Part shown: positions 1 to 8,961 of the stretch, piece after piece | How positions within the stretch are numbered: position 1 is the first letter of the stretch | How the letters are laid out: each line of letters opens with the position of its first letter | Assembly (NCBI GenBank): GCA_963781955.1 | Contig: CAWAHU010000001.1 | Coordinates: forward strand, 434,001 to 498,000 | Length of the DNA: 64,000 nucleotides | Reading direction: 5' to 3' | Source: Bog-473 sp963781955 | GTDB taxonomy: Bacteria; Actinomycetota; Acidimicrobiia; Acidimicrobiales; RAAP-2 | Notes under the pieces: generated by a model | The model's input: the letters and a program-made list of their open reading frames with translations, nothing else | What the model was told of the DNA's origin: nothing | Database searches by the model: none | Made by a program: the position numbers and the translations under genes

Positions 1-309
1 CTGGACCGGGCCGTCTACGCAGCCGCCGAGGACCCCGTGGCCGAGACCGGGGCTCTGGCCGGTGTGCTGCTGGCCGAGGGGGGTACCAACATCGCCGCCC
101 AGACCGCCGCCCTGGCCCAACCCGATGGCGGCAACGGCAGCGCACCCGGTGGCGGGAAGTCGGCCAAGGCCCAGGTCAAGCGGCCGGCCGCACCCGACCC
201 CGACTCGCTCGTGCCGATCGTCAAGGAGCAGCACGAGAAGATTGGGCGCAACGACCCGTGCTGGTGCGGGAGCGGCAAGAAGTTCAAGTTCTGCCATGGC
301 GCCGCCTGA
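1..309 (+). CDS. secA: SecA preprotein translocase ATPase, C-terminal end (partial)
   Basis: Only the last 102 residues are present; the gene begins before the window. SecA is the ATPase motor that drives unfolded preproteins through SecYEG. The visible part is a low-complexity Ala/Gly/Pro linker followed by a SEC-C zinc-binding tail, with CWCGSGKKFKFCHG near the end (Cys-x-Cys then Cys-His), which is the usual SecA terminus. The stop overlaps the next start by 14 bp, and secA next to prfB is a common actinobacterial order. The SEC-C tail also occurs on other proteins, so the call rests on the tail plus the neighbour. Confidence 0.85.
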   Translation: MDRAVYAAAEDPVAETGALAGVLLAEGGTNIAAQTAALAQPDGGNGSAPGGGKSAKAQVKRPAAPDPDSLVPIVKEQHEKIGRNDPCWCGSGKKFKFCHGAA

Positions 310-1450
310 CGGGCCGGCGGCCGAGGCACCCCGCGACTTCTCATCCGAGCTCGAAGCGCTGGGGGGCCGGCTGGCCGAGGCAGAGCGCTACCTGGGTCGG
401 GACAAGCTCGAGGCCAGACGAGCCGAGCTCGACGCGGCGGTGGCTCAGCCGGACCTGTGGGACGACCCCGACCGTGCCACGGCGGTCACCAAGGAGTTGG
501 GGCGGGTGTCGGCCGACCTCGAGCAGCTGGCCGAGCTGCGCCGGGCTCTCGACGACGCCCACGCCCTGCTCGAGCTGACCGAGGAGTCGGTGGCGGCTGG
601 GGCGCACGACGTCGCCCTCGACGCCGAGCTCGTCGACACGGTCGACGCCATCGGGTCGCGGCTCGGCGCGCTCGAGCTGCTGTCGCTCTTCTCGGGTGAC
701 TACGACGAGCTCGACGCGGTGTGCGAGGTGCACGCGGGTGCCGGTGGGACCGACGCGCAAGACTGGACCGAGATGCTGCTGCGCATGTACCAGCGCTGGG
801 CCGAGCGCCGGGGCTTGAGCGTCGAGGTGGACGAAGCCACCGAGGGACAGGAGGCGGGGCTGCTCTCTGCCACTTTCATCGTCCACGGGCGATTCGCCTA
901 CGGGCTGCTCGCGACCGAGCGCGGCGTGCACCGCCTGGTGCGCATGTCGCCCTTTGACTCGCAGCACCGTCGACAGACGAGCTTCGCCTCCTTGGACGTG
1001 ACGCCGTTTCTCGAGGACGTGTCCTCCGAGGTCGACATCGACGAGAAGGATCTCCGCATCGACACCTACCGCTCGTCGGGTGCGGGCGGCCAGCACGTCA
1101 ACAAGACGGACTCGGCCGTGCGCCTGACCCACCTGCCGACCGGCATTGTGGTCTCGTGCCAGAACGAGCGCAGCCAGCACCAGAACAAGGCCAAGGCTCT
1201 GCAGATCCTCGGGGCCAAGCTGGCCGAGCGCGCCCGGGCCGAGCGCCAGGCCGAGCTCGCCGCGCTCAGCGGTGAGCGCGTGGACAACGCCTGGGGCAAC
1301 CAGATCCGTTCCTACGTCATGGCGCCCTACCAGCTCGTCAAGGACCTGCGCACCAACCGCGAGACGGGGAACGTCGACGCGGTGCTCGACGGTGACCTCG
1401 ACGCCTTCATGGAGGCGGAGCTCCGCCGCCGCCGGGAGACGGGCACCTAG
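296..1450 (+). CDS. prfB: Peptide chain release factor 2
   Basis: Class I release factor that reads UGA and UAA and triggers peptidyl-tRNA hydrolysis on the ribosome. The 384-residue product has the RF2 stop-recognition tripeptide SPF at about 218-220 and the catalytic GGQ at about 264-266 (GAGGQHVNKTDSAVRLTH). The ATG at 296 lies inside the end of secA and gives a product of normal family length; the frame stays open further upstream, but that part reads as secA shadow. No in-frame UGA or shift site is seen near codon 25, so the autoregulatory +1 frameshift of many RF2 genes is absent here. Confidence 0.96.
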   Translation: MAPPDGPAAEAPRDFSSELEALGGRLAEAERYLGRDKLEARRAELDAAVAQPDLWDDPDRATAVTKELGRVSADLEQLAELRRALDDAHALLELTEESVAAGAHDVALDAELVDTVDAIGSRLGALELLSLFSGDYDELDAVCEVHAGAGGTDAQDWTEMLLRMYQRWAERRGLSVEVDEATEGQEAGLLSATFIVHGRFAYGLLATERGVHRLVRMSPFDSQHRRQTSFASLDVTPFLEDVSSEVDIDEKDLRIDTYRSSGAGGQHVNKTDSAVRLTHLPTGIVVSCQNERSQHQNKAKALQILGAKLAERARAERQAELAALSGERVDNAWGNQIRSYVMAPYQLVKDLRTNRETGNVDAVLDGDLDAFMEAELRRRRETGT

Positions 1451-1693
1451 TTCCCGGCACGACGTTCGCTAACGCCGACGTCACGTGACGGCGCCGGCCC
1501 GTGCCAGGGCGCCGGACGAGGGGAGCCGAGGGGCGGAGCAGCGGATGGGGCAGGGGTGGGGCGGCCCGGACGTCCGTGACCTGCGGCGGGCGGGTGACTC
1601 ATCCGCGCGACCCAGAGTCGGTAGGCTTGGCCTTGGTTTCGGGGAGGCCAACGGGGGTATCACCCCTCCACCTGTGCCCGAAGTCACCGAGCC

Positions 1694-2419
1694 ATGATCG
1701 AATTCGTAAACGTCACCAAGACCTACAAGGGGTCTACCGTCGCCCTGCGCGACGTCAACGTCCAGATCGAGAAGGGCGAGTTCATCTTCCTGGTCGGCGC
1801 GTCCGGATCGGGCAAGACGACGTTCATCCGGCTCCTCCTGCGCGAGGAATTGCCCGACTCGGGTCAGATACTCGAGGCCGGGCGCAACATCGTCGAGCTG
1901 CCCAAGTGGCGTGTGCCCTACCTGCGCCGCAACATCGGCTGCGTCTTCCAGGATTTCCGGCTGCTGCCCAACAAGAACGTGTTCGAGAACGTGGCCTTCG
2001 CCCTCGAGGTCATCGGCCGCCCCCGCCACGTGATCGCCAACCAGGTGCCCCAGGTGCTCGACCTGGTCGGGCTGGCCAACAAGCGCGATCGGCTCCCAGG
2101 CGAGCTCTCGGGCGGGGAGCAGCAGCGCGTGGCCGTGGCACGGGCCTTCGTGAACCGCCCGTTGATCCTGTTGGCCGACGAGCCCACCGGGAACCTCGAC
2201 CCGCAAACCAGCCAGGGGATCATGCAGCTGCTCGACCGCATCAACCGTACGGGGACCACGGTCGTGGTGGCGACGCACGACGAGGTACTCGTCGACAAGA
2301 TGCGCCGGCGTGTCCTCGAGTTGAGCAACGGCGCCGTGATCCGCGACCAGGCCCGCGGGGTCTACGGCTTCGACGGCTCGGCGCAGACGGTGGAGGCCGC
2401 CGCGGGAGGCATGGCCTGA
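1694..2419 (+). CDS. ftsE: Cell division ATP-binding protein FtsE
   Basis: ABC-type ATPase of the FtsEX complex at the division septum, which activates peptidoglycan hydrolases. The 241-residue product has Walker A GASGSGKTT at 35-43, the signature LSGGEQQR at about 139-146, Walker B LLADEP followed by TGNLD, and the switch ATHDE. It is separated from ftsX by one base, so the pair is translated together. The upstream 243-bp spacer holds a possible -10 (TAGGCT, 1622-1627), which would give a leader of about 60 nt. The order prfB-ftsE-ftsX is standard in actinobacteria. Confidence 0.96.
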   Translation: MIEFVNVTKTYKGSTVALRDVNVQIEKGEFIFLVGASGSGKTTFIRLLLREELPDSGQILEAGRNIVELPKWRVPYLRRNIGCVFQDFRLLPNKNVFENVAFALEVIGRPRHVIANQVPQVLDLVGLANKRDRLPGELSGGEQQRVAVARAFVNRPLILLADEPTGNLDPQTSQGIMQLLDRINRTGTTVVVATHDEVLVDKMRRRVLELSNGAVIRDQARGVYGFDGSAQTVEAAAGGMA

Positions 2420-2420
2420 C

Positions 2421-3305
2421 GTGGCGGTATCGGTCGACTACGTAGTACGCGAGACCGCGTCGAACCTGTGGCGCAACCGGCTGATGACGATGGCGGCCGT
2501 CCTCACGGTCGCCGTCTCGCTCTCTCTCGTCGGGGCAGCGCTGCTCCTGCGCCAGGGCTCGGCCAACGCCACCGGCACCCTCGAGCGCGGTACCAGTGTG
2601 ACGGTCTGGATGGAGCCGGCCGCCAGCGACCAGCAGATCGCGGCGGTCAAGACCGAGCTGGCGCAGCTCAACTACGTGGTCCAGCCCTGCCAGTACTGGG
2701 ACAAGGCCAAGAACTACGCCGAAGCCCGCAAGCTCCTGAGCACTGACGTCTTCCAGGCGACGACCAAGGACGCCATGCCGACGTCGTTCTGGTGCAAGCC
2801 GATCGCGCTGTCCGACGCCGCGCTCGTCGTCAAGACGTTTCACGGCGCGCCCGGCGTCAAGACCGTCACCGAACCGCAGCAGACGATCAAGAACGAGGAG
2901 ACGTTCATCAACGTCTCGAAGTGGGTCTGCCTCTCGGTAGCGGTGATCCTGATCGTGTCCGCCGCCGTCCTCATCCTCAACACGATCCGCATGGCGATCT
3001 TCGCCCGCCGGCGCGAGGTCTCGGTCATGAAGCTGGTCGGGGCCACCAACTGGTTCATCCGCGTCCCGTTCATGTCGGAGGGCTTGCTCCAAGGGCTCAT
3101 CGGCTCCCTGCTGGCCGCCGTCGTCGTCTACGGGATGTACCTCTTCATCAACCACGCCGGCGGGGGTAACAACGACAACCTCCTCACGGCGATGCACATG
3201 TCGGGCTCCGAGGTCCTCCTGACCAACGTCGTGGTCGTCCTCGTCGGCATGGCCATCGGCACGATCGGCTCGGCCATCGCCATCCGTCGCTTCCTCGACG
3301 TCTGA
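2421..3305 (+). CDS. ftsX: Cell division permease-like protein FtsX
   Basis: Membrane partner of FtsE that passes the ATPase cycle to an extracellular hydrolase. The 294-residue product shows the FtsX plan: a short cytoplasmic start, TM1 at about 22-42, an extracellular domain of about 125 residues with paired cysteines (one in QPCQYW, one in FWCKP), then three TM segments near 175-195, 220-250 and 270-290. The GTG at 2421 is one base after the ftsE stop and gives the conserved start VDYVVRETASNLWRNRLMT. The hydrolase partner is not in this window. Confidence 0.95.
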   Translation: MAVSVDYVVRETASNLWRNRLMTMAAVLTVAVSLSLVGAALLLRQGSANATGTLERGTSVTVWMEPAASDQQIAAVKTELAQLNYVVQPCQYWDKAKNYAEARKLLSTDVFQATTKDAMPTSFWCKPIALSDAALVVKTFHGAPGVKTVTEPQQTIKNEETFINVSKWVCLSVAVILIVSAAVLILNTIRMAIFARRREVSVMKLVGATNWFIRVPFMSEGLLQGLIGSLLAAVVVYGMYLFINHAGGGNNDNLLTAMHMSGSEVLLTNVVVVLVGMAIGTIGSAIAIRRFLDV

Positions 3306-3344
3306 GCGCGCCCTCTCCGCGGGTCCGGTGCGGGCCTGGAGCGG

Positions 3345-5357
3345 TCAGCCTCCGGCGTCGGCCGGCGTGCACTCGAAGAAGCGCATGGCTCGCCCGGCAA
3401 TGGTGCTGTCCGGGCCCCGGTAGTCCAGCGGCCGGCAGTGAGCCTCCGCCCAACGCATGTCGGGGTTGCGGGTCCGGGGCGCCACGGCAGCGAGCACGAG
3501 CGCGATGCGGCCCTGGTGCACGTCGCGCACGAACTGGGCCAAGGTCGGGCTGGGCACGCGTCCGGTGAAGCCGCCGACGGGTAGGAACTCGCGGCCGGTG
3601 TCGAGGATGGGGACCGACGAGCCGGCCGACGTCTCGCTGGTGATCACACTGACCGACGCCGGGAGGCGGTCCGCCGCCGCCTGGAGGGCGGCGGCCAGGC
3701 GTTCCGACGAGGCCCGGGAGGCGTGGGTGCTCGCGGTGACCGATGCCGCCTGGTACGGGGTGTCGAACGGCCCCAGCTCGGCCGCGACGACCGTCCCCGC
3801 GGTCCAGGCCGAGCCGACGAGCAACGCCGCTGCCGAGAGGACCATCCCGAGTCCAGACACATTGCGCCCGCCGCGGCCCGCCAGCGACCAGCCCAGGGTG
3901 ACGAGCGCGGCCAGGGCCACCCCGAGCGTCGTCACCACGACCCAGGGACGGACGCCCGCACCGGCGGGGACGAGCGAGAGGGCGTAGGCGGCGCCAGCGG
4001 CCACGGTGGCGCCCACGACGACCTGGGTCGAACGCCGCTCCCGCCGGCTCCACGCCAGGGCGAACCCCAGCCCGCAGAGCGCCGCGATCGGCGGCGCCAG
4101 GGCGGCGAGGTAGTAGGCGTTGAGGCTGCGCGAAGACGCGAAGAGGCACCAAGTCAGGAAGAGCCAGGTCGCCCAGAGGACGGTCGCGGCCCTCAGCGGG
4201 TCGGTGCGCGGTGCCCGCCGGCGGGCGAGCACGATGCCGACGAGCGCGACCACGGCCGGCACCAGCATCCAGTCGAGCTCCCGGGCGTAGCCGCCGCGCA
4301 AGAACCGTGCGGGCCCCTTGGGCAGGGCGACCACGTGCTCGGTGGCGGCGGCTCCCTGGGACACGGCAGCGGGCTGCGGGCTGCACCCTGGCTGGTCCAG
4401 TGCCGCGCCTGAGACACGTGCCGCCCCGTTGTAGAGGAACACCTGGCTGAACACCGAGTCGTTGCAGCTGCCGTCGACGTACGGGCGGTCGTGTGCCGGG
4501 ACGGCGCTGACCACTGCCATGTAGGACAGCGAGACGACCACTGCGACCAGCGTGGCCAGGGCCACGTGCCCGATGCGCCGGGCCAGCACGGGTGCTGGGG
4601 CCGCCAGCAGGTAGGCCGCGAAGAGGGCGGGGAGCACGAGCCAGGCCTGGAGCATCTTGGCCTGGAAGGCCAGGCCGACCCAGACGCCGGCGACCAGGAG
4701 CAGCGCCCACCGGCTGGTGGTGATCGCGGCCGTCGTCGCGTCGGCGGCCAGGACGAGCAGCAAGACGAGCAGAGTGTCGGAGATGTTGGCCCGGTCGAGC
4801 AGGATCGTGACGGGGGTGGCCGCCAGCACGAGCGCGGCGACAAGACCGGCCGACGGTCCCGCCACCCGCCGCACGGCGCGGTAGAGCACGAGGACCGTGA
4901 GGGCACCCTCCACCGCCTGTGGCAGCACCAGCGACCACGTGTGGAACCCGAAGATCCGCACCGACAGGGCCTGCACCCAGAAGGCGCCGGGCAGCTTGTC
5001 GACCGTGACCGTGCCCCACGGGTCGAAGGCCCCGAAGAGGAAGTTGCGCCAGCTCGCCGACATGCTGCGCACCGCGGCGCCGTAGTACGTCTCGAGCGTG
5101 GCGTTCCCGACGCCCCAGGCGTACGAGAGGGTGGCGAGCGCGGCGACGCCCAACAGTGCTGGCCGGGCCCAACGCGGCTGGCCCGGCGGGGACCGCCAGA
5201 ACTGCCGGCGCGGACGGGTCCCCGACGACGCGCCCGGTGACCCTGAGCCCGACCACGGTGGTGACTCGTCCATCCGCCCGTCGGCGGCCACGTGCCCGGC
5301 CTCGCCGCTGGGCGCGCCGCGCGACCGGCCCGGCAGAACCCCGACCGCATCCCCCAT
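3345..5357 (-). CDS. GT39/PMT-family (ArnT/YkcB-like) membrane glycosyltransferase
   Basis: Polytopic protein of 670 residues expected to move a sugar from a polyprenyl-phosphate donor to an extracytoplasmic acceptor. After a Pro/Ser/Arg-rich cytoplasmic start come TM1 (about 48-65) and the family signature NATLETYYGAAVRSM with FDPWGTVTVDKLPGAFW, where the Asp in the first outer loop is the expected catalytic base. LLDRANISDTLL and about ten more TM segments follow, then a soluble extracytoplasmic C-terminal domain. The ATG at 5357 was chosen because TAGGTT (5370-5365 on the minus strand) lies exactly 7 nt upstream, which suggests a leaderless mRNA. The acceptor is unknown. Confidence 0.82.
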   Translation of the reverse strand: MGDAVGVLPGRSRGAPSGEAGHVAADGRMDESPPWSGSGSPGASSGTRPRRQFWRSPPGQPRWARPALLGVAALATLSYAWGVGNATLETYYGAAVRSMSASWRNFLFGAFDPWGTVTVDKLPGAFWVQALSVRIFGFHTWSLVLPQAVEGALTVLVLYRAVRRVAGPSAGLVAALVLAATPVTILLDRANISDTLLVLLLVLAADATTAAITTSRWALLLVAGVWVGLAFQAKMLQAWLVLPALFAAYLLAAPAPVLARRIGHVALATLVAVVVSLSYMAVVSAVPAHDRPYVDGSCNDSVFSQVFLYNGAARVSGAALDQPGCSPQPAAVSQGAAATEHVVALPKGPARFLRGGYARELDWMLVPAVVALVGIVLARRRAPRTDPLRAATVLWATWLFLTWCLFASSRSLNAYYLAALAPPIAALCGLGFALAWSRRERRSTQVVVGATVAAGAAYALSLVPAGAGVRPWVVVTTLGVALAALVTLGWSLAGRGGRNVSGLGMVLSAAALLVGSAWTAGTVVAAELGPFDTPYQAASVTASTHASRASSERLAAALQAAADRLPASVSVITSETSAGSSVPILDTGREFLPVGGFTGRVPSPTLAQFVRDVHQGRIALVLAAVAPRTRNPDMRWAEAHCRPLDYRGPDSTIAGRAMRFFECTPADAGG

Positions 5358-5492
5358 CCTGGGCAACCTACGCCCGCCCGGGCGGCGTCAGGGTGCGATC
5401 CGGTTGCGGGTGAGGGGCAGGGACGGCGCGGCCCGAGACCGCGACGAGCTGCAGGCTCTGGTCGACTGACGGGATTCCAACGGCGGACCGAC

Positions 5493-6194
5493 TCAACTCC
5501 ACACCGTGACGACTTTCACCGTGGAGAAGGGGCTGGACGATGTCTCAGCGGCCTGACACGGCGCGCTCCAGCCGCCCGAACCCTGCACCGGCGGGTGGCA
5601 GTCGGCCTCCGAGCTGCTGACGGCGGGGGTGGGGCACGCGAAGGGCCCGAGCCCCGACCACGCTGCGTCCACCAGAACGCACACCTGTCCGTTGTCGAGC
5701 CGCATGGCCCAGGTCCGGGTGGCCGGGGCCCCGGCGGTCGACGGGAGTTGACCGATGTCGAACTCCACTACGTCGGTGACGTTCGGTGCCGGGACGCAGA
5801 GAAGCGGCCCCGCCGTGGCGTGGGGTGGCGCGAAGCACGGGTCGTAGATCGCTCCGCCGGGCTGGGCGAAGCAGCGGTAGGAGGTGGCGCCGGCCACGCC
5901 GGATCCCACGCAGGTGCCCGTGACCTTCTGGGTCACGTGGAGGGAAGGATCGGCGCTGCCCTGGGCCGTGTAGGGGTCGTACGACACCTCTTGAGTGCCG
6001 GGCGCCGTGGTCGACGCGCTGCCCGGAGCCGAGCTCGTCGAGGTGGTGGTGCGGTGCACGCCGGTCGTGCTCGAGCCCGCGCCGCCCGGAGGCGTGGGGG
6101 TGCTGGAGCAGGCAGCCAGGCCTACGCCGGCCACGAGGACGAACGCCAGCTCGGCGACACCCTTGAAGCGGCGCCGGCTGCTCCTGGCAGGCAT
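5493..6194 (-). CDS. Putative lipoprotein of unknown function
   Basis: The 233-residue product has a basic N-terminus, a hydrophobic stretch and the lipobox LAAC with Cys at about 29, so it should be lipid-anchored outside the membrane. A Thr/Ser/Pro-rich linker (about 30-68) leads to a compact domain with several Cys residues (GTCVG, YRCFA, DPCFAP, LLCVP, QVCVL, FACPT, DCHPP, APCQA), which suggests disulfides. I do not recognise the fold. It is transcribed alone, away from the small + strand gene at 6296. Confidence 0.72.
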   Translation of the reverse strand: MPARSSRRRFKGVAELAFVLVAGVGLAACSSTPTPPGGAGSSTTGVHRTTTSTSSAPGSASTTAPGTQEVSYDPYTAQGSADPSLHVTQKVTGTCVGSGVAGATSYRCFAQPGGAIYDPCFAPPHATAGPLLCVPAPNVTDVVEFDIGQLPSTAGAPATRTWAMRLDNGQVCVLVDAAWSGLGPFACPTPAVSSSEADCHPPVQGSGGWSAPCQAAETSSSPFSTVKVVTVWS

Positions 6195-6295
6195 GGACCC
6201 ATGGTCGCACAGGGGCGCCGATGCGGAGACACGTGGGAGTTGCGGTGTCGGTCGGGGTGAGCGCCCCGGCGGTGTGGATGGGACAGACTGGCGCC

Positions 6296-6517
6296 ATGGG
6301 GCGATCCGGAAGCAGATCGAGGAAACCGAAGAGACGGTTGGCCAAGGTGCCCAAGTACGAGGAGCCGAACACCTTTCCGGCCGCCGGCCTTACGGGGAGC
6401 TCGGGCGGCGTCTACGGCTCACGCTATGGGCACCGCGCGGACCATCATCAGCGCAAGCCCCCGGGCCGATTCGGCCGGTTCGTCCTGCGCACCCTCGGGT
6501 CCAAGCAGAAGCCGTAG
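6296..6517 (+). CDS. Small basic hypothetical protein
   Basis: 73 residues, strongly basic (RSGSRSRKPKRRLAKVPKY near the start, GRFGRFVLRTLGSKQKP at the end), with a Gly/Ser/Tyr/His-rich middle and no hydrophobic segment. The ATG at 6296 is preferred because residues upstream of it look non-coding. It could bind nucleic acid, judging only from charge. It lies between a divergent lipoprotein gene and a convergent thioesterase gene. I do not recognise a family, and a spurious reading frame is possible. Confidence 0.5.
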   Translation: MGRSGSRSRKPKRRLAKVPKYEEPNTFPAAGLTGSSGGVYGSRYGHRADHHQRKPPGRFGRFVLRTLGSKQKP

Positions 6518-6545
6518 CAGAGCGCCGCCACCCTGCCGGCCCGCG

Positions 6546-7352
6546 CTACCCGGGAATGACGGTGGTGCGGGCGTAGGCGAGCGTGGTGAGCCGGTCGCCG
6601 GACGTGTCGGTGAGCTCGACCTGAATCGGCGTGTCGGGTCCGTCCCCGAGCAGGCGGCACCTCGACTCGACGGGGCCGGCGCCGGTCTGCGCCAGGTACC
6701 GCAGATCGAGCTCCGTGACGACGGCGTCCAGGCCGAAGCGCGCCGACGCCAGCTCCTCGGCGGCGGCCTCCACCACGAGCGCCACCATGGCGCCCTGCAG
6801 GGTGCCGGCGGGATTGCGGAGCTCCGGCGTCACCTCCATCTCGACCACACCCGACATCGGATCGCGCACGATGATGCCTGCTTCTTCTCGAAGCGGCCGA
6901 GTCAGGGTGCCGGAGCCGTCGAACATGGCCGCGATGTCCTCGGGTGACACCGGGGCCTTCGGGGGATCGGTCTCTCGGCGTGGCACCCGGGCGAACCCGA
7001 TGGCACCTGTTGCCACGGGCTCACCCTCCCGGGTCACGAGGTCCACTGCGGCAGTCGCCGATCGCCGGCCCCGTCGAAGAATCGTGCTCCGGGTCTCGAT
7101 GTAGCCGGGTGCACGCAGTGGTCGCGTGCGCACCGACATGTCCGAGGTCAGCATCCAGGCGCTGGGATCCTCGTCGAGGACGATCCCGGCCACCACGTCG
7201 ATCATGAACGCCAGCACGCTGGCGCGCACCGCACCGTGGCGCTGCACCTCGGGCCGTGGGCACAATGCGATGCGGAGCTCGCCGTCACGGACGTCGGCGA
7301 CCACCCCGAGCCGGGCCGGGACCGAGACATGGTCGCCCAGGAGGTCGGTCAT
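6546..7352 (-). CDS. Double-hotdog thioesterase-like protein
   Basis: The 268-residue product has two tandem hotdog domains of the PaaI/acyl-CoA thioesterase type. The first contains the helix VRASVLAFMIDVVAGIV and strand TSDMSVRTRPL; the second has NPAGTLQGAMVALVVEAAAEEL and VVTELDLRYLAQTG. Tandem hotdogs normally form a pseudo-dimer that hydrolyses acyl-CoA thioesters. The ATG at 7352 (MTDLLGDH) was chosen over an in-frame start 60 bases earlier because the extra residues look like untranslated Arg/Pro-rich sequence. The substrate cannot be read from sequence. Confidence 0.78.
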   Translation of the reverse strand: MTDLLGDHVSVPARLGVVADVRDGELRIALCPRPEVQRHGAVRASVLAFMIDVVAGIVLDEDPSAWMLTSDMSVRTRPLRAPGYIETRSTILRRGRRSATAAVDLVTREGEPVATGAIGFARVPRRETDPPKAPVSPEDIAAMFDGSGTLTRPLREEAGIIVRDPMSGVVEMEVTPELRNPAGTLQGAMVALVVEAAAEELASARFGLDAVVTELDLRYLAQTGAGPVESRCRLLGDGPDTPIQVELTDTSGDRLTTLAYARTTVIPG

Positions 7353-7584
7353 CGGTTCGCCTGGCCGGACATGAGCCCGGGACGCTACCGGCCGGAGTGC
7401 CGGACGTTCCACTCACGGGGTGCCGAGCGGATCCGTCGGCCAGACTCGCGGTGTGGACGTCCCCGAGTCCCGCTCTCTCGAGGCCATCGTGGAGATGCTG
7501 GGGCGTGGGGGCACCATCCACGGCCTCAGCACAGTCCCTGGCGAACGGGGGGATGGGTCTTCTCCCCGGGTAGTTGACCGGCGG

Positions 7585-7911
7585 CTAATGGACCCTCATG
7601 TACAGACTTACGATGGCGGAGACCAATACGGCGAGCCCGAGGACCCTCCGGAAGGGATTGACACCGCGGACCAGCTCATCGGAGGACCACCAGACGAGCG
7701 CCCCGGTCGCCAGGACCCGCACCACCTCTCCGGGTCTGCCCGACGGGCTGAAGATGAACGAAACCGCCCAACAGACGATGAACACGCACAGCGAAGCGTT
7801 GGGACGTTGGGCGACGGTGATCTGGCCGTTCTGACGGTTCACGAACAGCCAGCGAGCCACGCGGCGAAGACGCGCATCATTCGTTGCGTCCGCTGCCTCG
7901 GACGGTGCCAT
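7585..7911 (-). CDS. Small membrane protein of unknown function
   Basis: 108 residues. A basic N-terminal part (RLRRVARWLFVNRQNGQITV) precedes hydrophobic segments at about 42-58, 65-80 and 88-104, giving two or three TM passes. WWSSDELVRGVNPFRR between the later segments looks like a conserved amphipathic loop. Conserved small proteins of this appearance occur in actinobacteria, but no function is known to me. The roughly 170 bp before 7585 hold no gene I can support. Confidence 0.7.
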   Translation of the reverse strand: MAPSEAADATNDARLRRVARWLFVNRQNGQITVAQRPNASLCVFIVCWAVSFIFSPSGRPGEVVRVLATGALVWWSSDELVRGVNPFRRVLGLAVLVSAIVSLYMRVH

Positions 7912-8003
7912 GTGGCCACTATGCCCGACGGCCGCTCGCGGGACTCCTCGGGGGCTGACGTGGCCGATTGCTCCCGTACCGCACGGCTCGCACCCACGGC
8001 CGT

Positions 8004-8786
8004 TCAGCCCACGTTGAACGGCATCGCCTGCCCGACGTGTGCCACATCGGGGACGACCACGACCTCGGGAAGAGGGTCGGGCCGGGGCCGGCCATGGGAG
8101 ACCCAGATCGCCGTCATGCCGGCTGCGCGGGCGCCCAGCACGTCGCGCTGCCAGCTGTCACCGACCATGACCGATTGTTCGGGGCTCGCACCGAGGCCCT
8201 CCAGGACGAGGGAGAAGACCTCGGTATCCGGCTTGCCCGTCCCGACCTCGCCGGAGATCACGACTGATCTGAAGTGTTGTCCGAGGCCGGTGCGGTCCAG
8301 CTTGATGCGCTGGACGTCGGACGGCCCGTTGGTCAGGAGGCCCAATCGGCACCTCGTTGCCAGCATGCGGACGACCTCACCCGCTCCCCTGATCGTGGGG
8401 TGCCCCTCGGCTTGGCGCAAGGCGAAGGAGTCGGCCATCGCTCCGGCGAACTCCGGAGCGCGGACTCCGAGGTCCCGGAGGGACTGATCCCATACGTCCC
8501 GGCGGAATCCTGGTACCCATTCCCGCAGACCTTCGACCGAGGGGTGGCAGCCGTCGAACGTCGACCACAAGCCTTCCCAGGACGCGAACCCCAGCGACAG
8601 GCACAGGGAGTGGAACGGCCCGGCGTGCCAGAACGAGCGGGCCTGGGCCAACACGACGTCGGCCGTCCGCGAGGGATCGACCCCGTCCAGCACCTCCGCC
8701 GCCGCCTGCTCGAGCGACCGCCGCGCCGTCGCCTCCTCGACCACCAGGGTGTCGTCGAGGTCAAAGACCACCGCGGTGACGTCCAC
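8004..8786 (-). CDS. HAD-superfamily hydrolase
   Basis: Haloacid-dehalogenase-type phosphohydrolase of 260 residues. Motif I is VVFDLDDTLV with nucleophile Asp9 and acid/base Asp11; motif II is LLTNGPS, motif III is SGEVGTGKPDTEVF (Lys), and motif IV is VMVGDSWQRDVLGA. An alpha-helical cap sits between motifs I and II, as in subclass I phosphatases of the YjjG/2-haloacid dehalogenase group. The substrate is unknown. It diverges from ssb, and the 12-bp tandem repeat at 8811-8906 begins 25 bp beyond its start codon. Confidence 0.88.
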   Translation of the reverse strand: MDVTAVVFDLDDTLVVEEATARRSLEQAAAEVLDGVDPSRTADVVLAQARSFWHAGPFHSLCLSLGFASWEGLWSTFDGCHPSVEGLREWVPGFRRDVWDQSLRDLGVRAPEFAGAMADSFALRQAEGHPTIRGAGEVVRMLATRCRLGLLTNGPSDVQRIKLDRTGLGQHFRSVVISGEVGTGKPDTEVFSLVLEGLGASPEQSVMVGDSWQRDVLGARAAGMTAIWVSHGRPRPDPLPEVVVVPDVAHVGQAMPFNVG

Positions 8787-8810
8787 CGATCCACCGTACC
8801 GGCTCTCGAC

Positions 8811-8906
8811 GGCAAGGTTGTCGGCAAGGTTGTCGGCAAGGTTGTCGGCAAGGTTGTTGGCAAGGTTGTTGGCAAGGTTGGCGGCAAGGTTCGCGGCAAG
8901 GCGCGT
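8811..8906 (+). repeat. Eight tandem copies of a 12-bp unit between the HAD gene and ssb
   Basis: The unit GGCAAGGTTGTC begins at 8811, 8823 and 8835 as exact copies. It continues with small end changes at 8847 and 8859 (ending GTT), 8871 (GGC), 8883 (TTCGC) and 8895 (CGCGT). The array fills most of the spacer and ends 56 bp before the ssb start. Because 12 is a multiple of three it keeps an open frame on both strands, but neither translation looks like a protein. It may be a slippage-prone spacer or a set of protein-binding sites. Confidence 0.9.
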
Positions 8907-8961
8907 CGCTCAGGCTCGGGAGCGCCCCGGCGCGAACGGGCGGATGAAAGCGAGGACCACC

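Noticed and set aside
296..400. Programmed +1 frameshift of prfB
   Set aside because: The frame is continuous and no in-frame UGA with a slippery CUU is visible near codon 25.
1479..1490. 12-bp palindrome CGTCACGTGACG after prfB
   Set aside because: Too short to distinguish from chance and without a nearby promoter or T-run.
3184..5256. 690-residue frame on the same strand as the GT39 gene
   Set aside because: Arg/Gly/Pro-rich and without membrane segments, while the overlapping frame shows a full membrane glycosyltransferase.
7413..7584. Small + strand gene starting at GTG 7453 after CAGACT
   Set aside because: The frame shows no stop before running through two well-supported minus-strand genes, so the coding signal is unreliable.
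8811..8906. Possible CRISPR array
   Set aside because: Units are 12 bp and directly adjacent with no unique spacers, and no cas gene is near.
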